DNA from: Candidatus Zixiibacteriota bacterium
Lineage (GTDB): Bacteria > Zixibacteria > MSB-5A5 > CAIYYT01
DNA: 14,885 nucleotides
Direction: 5' to 3'
Assembly (NCBI GenBank): GCA_026397575.1
Contig: JAPLUP010000387.1
Coordinates: forward strand, 1 to 14,885
The notes under the pieces are model-generated. The model was given only the letters and a program-made list of their open reading frames with translations. It was not told the DNA's origin and made no database searches. Position 1 is the stretch's first letter; every line of letters starts with the position of its first letter. This document shows positions 7,500 to 13,741 of the stretch, one piece after another. A program made the translations under genes and the position numbers.

Positions 7500-8482
7500 C
7501 TACTGTCCAAACTCTAACAAAACAAAAGAGCCGGGTACGATTGAGGGGCGTGGGTGGGGATGATCTGCTGTAGGTGCAGGGGTGTCCCCGAATTCAGCAG
7601 TCACCGTGAATATACGGTGTGTAACGGGATCCAACGCCATCGTGCGAGCTCCCCTCTGAGTGGCGACAGTGTCGACCACGAACTGAAGGCCAAGCCTCTA
7701 TCTGCATCAAAGGCAATTCCGTCAACGCCGCTGCCGATCGGCACTGAAGCAACCACCTTGCCATTCTCTGAATTCATGACAACCATGAGATTATTCGCGC
7801 ATGCTACAAAGAGTCGCTTGTGTTGGCGATCCATGGCGATGCCTGTTGGTTCTTCACCCGGCGCCAGCTGCCAGCGGCTTTCAATGCTCAGCTTGCGGGA
7901 ATCAAAAGACACGACCTGATTCTTATCTTCCAAATTGACATAAATATGACCCAACTCATCCGCAATTGCGAACTCGGGACGACCATCAAGCGCGATCGTT
8001 CCAGCCACCTTTCCGTCCTTTGTGTCAATCGCCGTCGCATCTCGACTTCCCCCGTTGAAAGTAAACACGCGCTTGGACGCCGGATCATAAATGATGATGT
8101 CTGGGTTACTCCCGACTTTGACTTGTTCGAGCGGTTTGAGAGTCTTGAGATCGAAGATGGTCACACTGGAGTCACGCCCGTTGCTTGTATATCCTTTGCC
8201 CACTTCAGAAACCACGGCAATGCCGTGAACTCCCGCCGTGTTGGCGATATCACCAATTACCTTGCCGGAATCTTCATCAACCACCATCACGTGGGTTGAT
8301 CGTGATATAAAAAGACGATGCCCCTGGGTGTCAACTGAGAGACAATCCCAACCACCTTCTCCTCCAAGTGTGATCCTCTTTATCAAATGATAGCCGGATG
8401 CCGAATTGCCCTGTGCGGTGAGCACAGAACAAGTGAGCACTACAAGACAAACGATTAACCAGAGTCGAACATGTGCTTTCAT
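7500..8482 (-). pseudogene. YVTN/YncE-like beta-propeller protein, broken by internal deletion
   Basis: Predicted exported seven-bladed propeller. ATG at 8482 is preferred because AGGA lies six bases upstream and a signal peptide follows (M-K-A-H-V-R-L-W, hydrophobic core, V-L-T-A-Q). Repeat-like blades include V-G-S-N-P-D-I-I-I-Y-D-P, K-R-V-F-T-F-N-G-G-S and G-R-P-E-F-A-I-A-D. The intact frame leaves homology after G-L-A-F-S-S near 7679 and stops at 7601-7603 after an Arg/Trp-rich tail. In another frame the expected C-terminus continues: V-D-T-V-A-T-Q-R-G-A-R-T-M-A-L-D-P, then T-A-E-F-G, P-R-P-S-I-V-P-G-S-F, and TAG at 7500-7502. About 20 family residues between the two pieces are missing, so a deletion of length 3n+1 at about 7677 broke the gene. 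The stable open frame is 7601-8482. The function of such propellers is poorly defined; it may once have worked with the divergent receptor. Confidence 0.8.
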
Positions 8483-8552
8483 AAACATTCCTGACTTAAC
8501 CTGCATAGGTTCAAGATCCAAAACTGCCAAATATGGATTTCAACAACAGATC

Positions 8553-8558
8553 ATTATA
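8553..8558 (-). promoter_or_regulatory. -10 element (TATAAT) of the propeller gene
   Basis: A perfect TATAAT on the minus strand lies about 70 bases upstream of the ATG at 8482. The -35 region at 17 bp spacing is poor, so an activator may be needed. Confidence 0.4.
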
Positions 8559-8803
8559 CAAGACCCGACGCAAACGGATTAGTTTTGTTTTGCAATTTTG
8601 CTCATGAAGTAGACTTCAAGACTCTCAGTTGCTGAGGAGTGAATGGTTACGCTGCTATGGATTTCAATGGAATTGCACAGATGGAAGCGTTTTGAAAGGA
8701 CGGTCAACACTTCACGATTGCTGATGGTGGAGAGCTTATTTCCGGGAGACGGGGATTCGTTCATTCCCGGTTTTCCAACTCATTGCCATGCGGTGAACTA
8801 CCA

Positions 8804-8832
8804 TTTTCATGTTCTTTTCATAATCTTTTCAT
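8804..8832 (+). promoter_or_regulatory. Three TTTTCAT repeats, 11-bp period, upstream of receptor gene
   Basis: TTTTCAT occurs at 8804-8810, 8815-8821 and 8826-8832, three identical heptamers with starts exactly 11 bp apart. A possible -10, TAGGAT (8860-8865), follows 27 bases after the last copy. The repeats would then sit at about -68 to -40 from the transcript start, where OmpR-family activators commonly bind. The downstream gene is the receptor at 8900. Related two-copy sites precede the regulator and the PepSY/efflux unit. Confidence 0.7.
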
Positions 8833-8899
8833 ATCTACACCCCGTGTTTTCGGTTTCAATAGGATTCATAAACTAAACGCAAGGTCTCAAAGGTCTAAT

Positions 8900-11326
8900 A
8901 TGTATCGTGTCAGTCATTTTGTCTTTCTGGTCAGTATGTTGCTATTATCAAGTAGCCTTCTCGCTCAGAGCACCAATAATGGCACGCTCACGGGTTCGAT
9001 AACGTCAAAATCAACGCATCAGCCAATTGGAAATGTCAGCGTGGTCTTGTTAGCTCGGGCCGACAGCTCGATTGTATCTGGGACCATGACCGATGCCAAA
9101 GGCAAATTCACTCTAACTCATATTCCGAGTGGCGATTTCTACGTGGTCTTGAGTTGTATCGGGTATGCGGATATCAAGTCTGGGGCCATCTCAATCGATC
9201 CCCAGCACATGACGCAAAACCTTGGAATGTTCTCAATGATCGAAATCATCTTGAAGATGAAGGGAATCACTGTAGAAGGGGAGAAGGAGACGTTCAACAA
9301 TTCCATAGACCGGAAAGTATATAACATTGACAAGGATGTAATGGGTCAGGCCGGTTCAACGAGCGAGTTACTTCAGAATAGTCCGTCGGTGTCCGTGGAC
9401 ATCGATGGCAATGTGAGCCTAAGGGGTTCCAGTAATGTACTGATCTTGATAAACGGGCAGACATCTCCGCTGATGGGCAAGACCCGCGCTGATGTTCTTC
9501 AGCAAATGCCCGCGAATTCGATCGAGAGAATCGAGGTAATCACTAATCCGTCCGCCAAATACAAACCTGACGGGACGTCAGGCATTATCAATCTTGTGCT
9601 AAAGAAATACACACAAGCCGGATTTGGGGGTACTGTATCGGCTAACGGCGGTTTCAATAGCCGATATAACAGCAATCTCAGCCTGAACTACAATCCGGGG
9701 CACTTCAACATCTTCGGGAGTTACGGACTTCGCAAAGATAACCGCAATCGTCATTCCGTCGACGGACGCCGCTATTACTATCAGGGGATAGACACGAGCA
9801 GCTATTATGATCAGGATGAAGCGATACTCGACCGGCCGCTTTCGCATATTGCCACGCTGGGTATTGATTACAACCTGGATGAAAGGAATCGTCTGGGGAT
9901 ATCCGGGAATTACTTTTACAAGAGCTTCACGCGGACTGCGACTTCCAGGACAATAGTCCACAATAATGAGGGAATGATCTCGGGCGATCTCAGTCGCAAC
10001 CGGTATGACCCTGAATATGAAAGGGAAGATGAAGCAACCATTTACTATGATCACTCATTTGCCAAGGAAGATCATAAGCTTCATGCTGAATATAATAGGT
10101 CCGATCAACCGGAGCAGGAGGACAATCATTACACCAACGTCTATTCGCTCCCGGTTCAGATACCCAGTTATGATAACACCCTGGTCAAACAGGGAGAACG
10201 ACAAGATCAACTGTCGATAGAGTATGACAATCCAATCTCGAAAAATGTTACCGTCGAGACCGGTTTCAGTCATGAGGTGAGAAAACAGGACTCCGATATT
10301 CGTGCATCGTATTTTGACAATGATCGAAAGGTTTTCGTAACCGACGTTGCCAAAATCAACCGTTTTCTGTTTGACCAATATATTGACGCTCTATACGGGA
10401 CTTTTAGGCGCTCTTCGTCGAAGTTCAGTTTTCTCGGAGGACTTCGCTTCGAATATGTGCAAAACCGGGCTAATCTCGTGACTACCGACTCTTTCTTTAG
10501 AAAAGACTATTCAAGTTTCTATCCCTCTTTACACCTGGCCTATCAACTAAGCACAATTTCGGAGTTACAGCTCAATTACAGTCGCCGCACAAATCGCCCG
10601 GAAGGCGAAGATCTCAATCCATTTCCTGAGTATCAGGATCCTCTAAATGTCAGGGTTGGCAATCCCCACCTTCTGCCGGAATACATTCATTCCATCGAAT
10701 TTGGCTGGCAATTGCGCAATGATAATCTCTCAATAATCCCGTCTCTCTATTACCGCTACAGATATAATGGTTTCACCTCTGTAACTGAAGTGGTTCATGA
10801 TTCGATATTACAGACCACCGAGGCGAATCTTTCCAACGATCAGTCGGCGGGCCTGGAGCTGATTGTCAACGGTTCGATTGGTCAACACCTCAACGCCGAT
10901 ATTAACGCCAGCGTTTTTCGCAGCACCATCGATGCTTCGAATATTGGCTTTGGTAACAACAAATCGATCATTTCATCGACTGGCAACTTCAATATCAATC
11001 TGAAATTCAATCCCAACACAGTGCTGCAAATGAATTCAAATTATCGCTCATCCCGATTAACTCCACAGGGTAAATACTTGCCAAGTTTTGTAATGAACAT
11101 TGGCGGGAGGCACAATCTGCTTGACGAAAAGCTGTCACTTGTTGTGACCATTTCGGACGTCTTCAAAACCCGCAGCCAGCGAATAGAACTGCGTACACTC
11201 GGGCTGAACCGCGATGCGAAAACTACTCGTGATGCGAGATTATTCTATGCCGGTCTCATATACCATTTCGGGACATCATCGAAGAAGAACAAGGAAAAGC
11301 CAATCGAATTTGACAATGGTCAGTAG
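8900..11326 (+). CDS. TonB-dependent-receptor-like outer-membrane barrel protein
   Basis: Large outer-membrane protein of 808 residues from ATG at 8900. AGG lies seven bases upstream and the signal peptide is M-Y-R-V-S-H to L-L-A-Q (about 1-23). A TTG start at 8783 would put 39 non-signal residues in front and is rejected. Residues about 28-105 form a carboxypeptidase-regulatory-like domain (G-T-L-T-G-S-I, then T-D-A-K-G-K-F). Residues about 119-216 are the plug, with L-L-Q-N-S-P-S-V-S-V, V-S-L-R-G-S-S-N-V-L-I-L-I-N-G, I-E-R-I-E-V-I-T-N-P-S-A-K-Y and G-I-I-N-L-V. The rest is an aromatic-rich barrel including R-R-T-N-R-P-E-G-E-D-L-N-P-F and V-G-N-P-H-L-L-P-E-Y, hallmarks of the OMP_b-brl_3 type. 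The frame is intact and full length, unlike several neighbours. The substrate is unknown. It is the apparent third target of the phased-repeat regulon. Confidence 0.92.
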   Translation: MYRVSHFVFLVSMLLLSSSLLAQSTNNGTLTGSITSKSTHQPIGNVSVVLLARADSSIVSGTMTDAKGKFTLTHIPSGDFYVVLSCIGYADIKSGAISIDPQHMTQNLGMFSMIEIILKMKGITVEGEKETFNNSIDRKVYNIDKDVMGQAGSTSELLQNSPSVSVDIDGNVSLRGSSNVLILINGQTSPLMGKTRADVLQQMPANSIERIEVITNPSAKYKPDGTSGIINLVLKKYTQAGFGGTVSANGGFNSRYNSNLSLNYNPGHFNIFGSYGLRKDNRNRHSVDGRRYYYQGIDTSSYYDQDEAILDRPLSHIATLGIDYNLDERNRLGISGNYFYKSFTRTATSRTIVHNNEGMISGDLSRNRYDPEYEREDEATIYYDHSFAKEDHKLHAEYNRSDQPEQEDNHYTNVYSLPVQIPSYDNTLVKQGERQDQLSIEYDNPISKNVTVETGFSHEVRKQDSDIRASYFDNDRKVFVTDVAKINRFLFDQYIDALYGTFRRSSSKFSFLGGLRFEYVQNRANLVTTDSFFRKDYSSFYPSLHLAYQLSTISELQLNYSRRTNRPEGEDLNPFPEYQDPLNVRVGNPHLLPEYIHSIEFGWQLRNDNLSIIPSLYYRYRYNGFTSVTEVVHDSILQTTEANLSNDQSAGLELIVNGSIGQHLNADINASVFRSTIDASNIGFGNNKSIISSTGNFNINLKFNPNTVLQMNSNYRSSRLTPQGKYLPSFVMNIGGRHNLLDEKLSLVVTISDVFKTRSQRIELRTLGLNRDAKTTRDARLFYAGLIYHFGTSSKKNKEKPIEFDNGQ

Positions 11327-11349
11327 CTAAATAGACCAAAACCCTTTGC

Positions 11350-11370
11350 GACCATGACAGGTCTTCTTTT
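11350..11370 (+). terminator. Weak candidate terminator after receptor gene
   Basis: GACC (11350-11353) pairs with GGTC (11360-11363) around ATGACA, followed by TTCTTTT. The stem is short, so this is only a candidate for ending the receptor transcript. Confidence 0.3.
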
Positions 11371-11445
11371 GGTAGAGGGGAATCGAACTCCCGTCCCTTC
11401 TAACTCAACAGTCAATGTTGATGCACGCGATCGAATGCTTGATCT
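11370..11445 (-). ncRNA. tmRNA 3'-end-like segment, probably a degenerate fragment
   Basis: On the minus strand, GGGACGGGAG-TTCGATT-CCCC leads into CTCTACCA, with the CCA at 11372-11370. This resembles the T-arm and acceptor end of tmRNA (GGACG..GGGTTCGA...CTCCACCA), including the U expected at the alanine-identity G-U pair. A TCAACAG/CTGTTGA stem lies upstream. Only about 11 bases separate the T-loop from the CCA end where a tRNA-like domain needs 16, and the T-stem contains an A-C mismatch. The 5' half, with its D-loop and tag reading frame, is absent: a complete tRNA-Ser occupies that space. The likeliest reading is a decayed 3' fragment such as islands leave when they integrate at ssrA. 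The 5' limit given is arbitrary. Confidence 0.35.
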
Positions 11446-11558
11446 GTTGAATGGTATCTCGCCAAGCTTAAGGTCTTATGTCGCTCTGAGGTGAGAGATT
11501 CATTCTCCGTAAGCCATCAAATTGATCGTAATCATTTATGATACAACAGGTTATGAAG
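11446..11558. other. Gene-free spacer between the tmRNA-like segment and tRNA-Ser
   Basis: No open frame with a credible start and no recognisable RNA is seen here. It is too short to hold the missing tmRNA 5' half and contains no tag-like reading frame ending in L-A-A or V-A-A. Confidence 0.5.
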
Positions 11559-11645
11559 CGGAGAGTGAGGGATTCGAACCCCCGGTCCCTGTAAGGGGAC
11601 AACGGTTTTCAAGACCGCCGCTTTCGACCGCTCAGCCAACTCTCC
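11559..11645 (-). tRNA. tRNA-Ser(UGA)
   Basis: An 87-base class II tRNA. Acceptor arms GGAGAGT (11645-11639) and ACTCTCC (11566-11560) pair perfectly, with discriminator G. The D-arm region reads TTGGCTGAGCGGTCGAAAGC. The anticodon stem GCGGT/ACCGT encloses loop CTTGAAA, giving anticodon TGA (serine, UCA codons). The long variable arm TCCCCTTACAGGGGAC forms its own hairpin, and the T-arm is GGGGG-TTCGAAT-CCCTC. The 3' CCA is not encoded: CTT follows. Confidence 0.95.
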
Positions 11646-11651
11646 GGCGTG

Positions 11652-11679
11652 AATATAGGGAGTGAGTCGCAGGGCGCAA
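11652..11679 (-). promoter_or_regulatory. Promoter of tRNA-Ser
   Basis: On the minus strand TTGCGC (11679-11674) is separated by 16 bp from TATATT (11657-11652), whose end lies six bases from the tRNA 5' end. A GC-rich stretch follows the -10, resembling a stable-RNA discriminator. Confidence 0.5.
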
Positions 11680-11855
11680 CAAAAATGCACTCCCGCGCAG
11701 AACAAGCGAATCTGTTCAGGGTTGCCAGCCCGCGGGTAGGGCGCTCTTTGCGGGTTCCTGTTTGCTCGAGCCGAGACTACTCATGCGCCACGAAGCGTTG
11801 TGGTGCCCCGCACTCGCCAAGTCGGCGGGGGTTGTCAATTCGTCGCCAAATGTGA

Positions 11856-11884
11856 TTGACTCGCCCGAATAGCGGCGTTAAGAT
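11856..11884 (+). promoter_or_regulatory. Promoter of the DinB-family gene
   Basis: TTGACT (11856-11861), a 17-bp spacer and TAAGAT (11879-11884) match sigma70-type -35 (5/6) and -10 (4/6) elements. Transcription would start near 11891, leaving a leader of about 120 bases. Confidence 0.55.
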
Positions 11885-11903
11885 GCGTAGGTATTTGCAC
11901 AGA

Positions 11904-11921
11904 CGCCAACTTCCGTTGGCG
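11904..11921. repeat. Perfect 7-bp palindrome in the leader
   Basis: CGCCAAC (11904-11910) and GTTGGCG (11915-11921) flank TTCC. It lies just inside the predicted 5' end of the DinB-family transcript, so it could be an operator or an RNA hairpin. Confidence 0.45.
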
Positions 11922-12013
11922 CTGTTGCGTACAGCAAGTCACGGCAGCGAGGCTGACAGAGGCAGATGTGACGTTGCCGGGAAATCGTTACAAAACAATC
12001 CCAGGAGAGGAAC

Positions 12014-12535
12014 ATGGCGGAAGCATACATGGTGTTCAGGAAAGTAGAAGATTTCGCTGCGAGTTGGCAAAACGAATCGGGAGGAACGCGCAAAATACTC
12101 GGCGCTCTTACTGATGCCTCGCTGAAGCATAGCGTCAGCAAGGGCCATCGCGATATCGGCAGAGTGGCATGGCATATCGTTTGTAGTATTTCGGATATGG
12201 CTAATCGTACCGGCTTGAAGGTTGACGGACCGACAGACAAAGATCCGGTGCCAGCGAGTGTCGTTGAGATTCAGAAGGCATACGACAAAGCCGCCGGCAT
12301 GTTACTGGAACAGGTCAAGAGATACTGGACGGACGAAACGCTGATACAGATCGATGACATGTATGGCGAGAAGTGGCCGCGCGGACTGACGATGGGGATT
12401 CTCATCAGCCATGAGGTTCATCACCGAGGGCAATTGACCGTGCTGATGCGTTCGGCGGGATTGCCGGTGCCGGGAGTCTACGGGCCTTCGTTGGAAGAAT
12501 GGAAAAACTACGGCGCCAATCCGCCGGAAGTATAG
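12014..12535 (+). CDS. DinB/YfiT-family metal-binding protein
   Basis: A 173-residue soluble protein of the DinB-like four-helix-bundle superfamily, whose members are putative metal-dependent enzymes, including some thiol transferases. The family metal triad fits His54 (V-A-W-H-I-V) and His133/His137 in the diagnostic H-E-V-H-H-R-G-Q-L motif. The tail contains G-P-S-L-E-E-W, also common in the family. The start is well supported by AGGAGAGG (12003-12010), four bases before ATG. It has its own promoter upstream and ends 36 bases from a convergent gene. The substrate is unknown; the DinB name does not imply a DNA polymerase. Confidence 0.88.
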   Translation: MAEAYMVFRKVEDFAASWQNESGGTRKILGALTDASLKHSVSKGHRDIGRVAWHIVCSISDMANRTGLKVDGPTDKDPVPASVVEIQKAYDKAAGMLLEQVKRYWTDETLIQIDDMYGEKWPRGLTMGILISHEVHHRGQLTVLMRSAGLPVPGVYGPSLEEWKNYGANPPEV

Positions 12536-12571
12536 GATACTGCGGGAATTTCCGGTCAGGACATCCTGTGG

Positions 12572-13534
12572 CTAAGGCACCCAGGTCGAGAGACTGGACA
12601 TTTCCCACCAAGTGCGTTTGAAGATGCGAATTGCCAGATAGCGAGTGAAGCCGTCGGATTTCCTGCCAATCTCATTGATCCGGCGGCGCGCTTCCCGTAA
12701 GCTAAGAGCGAGCTTCTGGTCGATCGGAAGCGACTCCCGCTGTCCCTCAAGGAATTGGAAGTCATCCCCGACGATAATGACGTCGCGCAAATACGGCGTC
12801 AGGCTCCAACGGCGCATGGCGTCTTCGCCGTTGTCAATTGTCGTCACGATGATATCGAAATTCGCTCGAGCCATGACGCCAAGACGCTCTACCATCAACA
12901 ACCCAAAGAATTCATCCCCTTTATTCACATGCAACACCCGCTCCTGGTAGCACTGTGGTATTCGCTGATAATACATCCTGCCATTGTACATCTCGTAGCA
13001 GGCTTTGTCCTCGTCGCGCAGTAGTTGGCACGATTCTTCGGCGCTCGTGATAATGGGACCCATGCGGCCGTTGTTAGGATCGAAGATGTATTCGTTACCA
13101 TTTACTCGCAGAAGGACCGCGCAATGCAGAATCTGTGGCAGGGCAAACCCGGAAACCACCGAGCCGATACCGATTTCGTCGGCTTTGCGGGGGTCAAAGG
13201 GTCGATTGGAGCCGCGAATCGAGCCACCGAAAATGCAATCAACATTGTCGAAACCTGACTCACCAAAGAGATATCTGAGTGCCAAATTCTTCTCAATACA
13301 GTGGACGCCAAAACCCTCAAGCATACCCTCCAGAACTAGCTCCGCTGATTTCTGATATTGGCAGTCAAAGCGACCGATAAAGTGAGAGTAAAACTCGAAA
13401 TCGGAGTGAAAAATGGCGCTATAAAGGCGCTTGGCAGTCTCATGGCCAGGAAACTCGATATGGGCGAAACGCTTAGCGATAACCTCGTGACGTGGATCGC
13501 TGTCGATGTACTTCATGACCTCCGGCGCAATCAT
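12572..13534 (-). CDS. Uncharacterised protein with transglutaminase/NAT-like Cys-His-Asp pattern
   Basis: A 320-residue protein with no signal peptide or membrane segment, so probably cytoplasmic. It is not recognised as a named family. Residues 70-155 show a Cys-His-Asp order like papain-fold transglutaminases and arylamine N-acetyltransferases. Cys79 is at the head of a helix (V-H-C-I-E-K-N-L-A-L-R-Y-L-F), His137 starts a strand (I-L-H-C-A-V-L-L-R-V) and Asp152 ends the next (E-Y-I-F-D-P-N-N-G). The C-terminal half has V-R-D/E-type charged helices and no clear motif. ATG 13534 has no close ribosome binding site. ATG 13516 (M-K-Y-I-D-S-D) has GGAGG only two bases upstream, so the start is uncertain. 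It converges with the DinB-family gene and is divergent from the lipoprotein gene. The enzymatic role is inference. Confidence 0.75.
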   Translation of the reverse strand: MIAPEVMKYIDSDPRHEVIAKRFAHIEFPGHETAKRLYSAIFHSDFEFYSHFIGRFDCQYQKSAELVLEGMLEGFGVHCIEKNLALRYLFGESGFDNVDCIFGGSIRGSNRPFDPRKADEIGIGSVVSGFALPQILHCAVLLRVNGNEYIFDPNNGRMGPIITSAEESCQLLRDEDKACYEMYNGRMYYQRIPQCYQERVLHVNKGDEFFGLLMVERLGVMARANFDIIVTTIDNGEDAMRRWSLTPYLRDVIIVGDDFQFLEGQRESLPIDQKLALSLREARRRINEIGRKSDGFTRYLAIRIFKRTWWEMSSLSTWVP

Positions 13535-13741
13535 ATGATCATATTACACTGTTCCACCGTAATTACCAGCAATTTCCTCCTATTTACCGAAAAGATTCTG
13601 AGCCAATCCTCCAGCTAACCACCCATTCTGCCGAAAGATGACTATGGATTCAGTCTCTTAGAATCGACGTGACGGGGGAATACCACTAATAAGTCCATTT
13701 CCAGATCAATAGTCCGCCTAAGAGTGAAAGGAGCGGCCCAG

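Larger units (their letters stand above)
8483..8899. other. 417-bp divergent intergenic region
   Basis: It separates the propeller gene (minus) from the receptor gene (plus) and holds both promoters. Two overlapping short open frames (8579-8764 minus, 61 codons; 8643-8876 plus, 77 codons) have no convincing ribosome binding site or recognisable domain. A small palindrome CTCAG-TTG-CTGAG lies at 8624-8636. No RNA gene is recognised. Confidence 0.6.
11680..12013. other. Gene-free region upstream of the DinB-family gene
   Basis: Apart from the promoter and palindrome listed separately, nothing is recognised. Short open frames here (for example 11649-11855) lack ribosome binding sites and have Arg/Ser-rich, unstructured-looking translations. 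Confidence 0.5.

Noticed and set aside
8579..8876. Two overlapping small open frames (minus 61 codons, plus 77 codons) between the propeller and receptor genes
   Set aside because: No properly spaced ribosome binding sites and no recognisable domains. The plus frame overlaps the phased operator and the promoter of the receptor gene.
9599..10378. Two long antisense open frames (9599-10054 and 10055-10378) inside the receptor gene
   Set aside because: Ile/Val-rich translations opposite a well-supported coding frame; shadows of receptor codon use.
11370..11720. A complete tmRNA gene on the minus strand
   Set aside because: A full tRNA-Ser lies within the span needed, and no D-loop half or tag reading frame is visible.
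12557..12568. CAGGACATCCTG as a terminator between the convergent genes
   Set aside because: Stem of only four or five pairs with a tiny loop and no T-tract on either strand.
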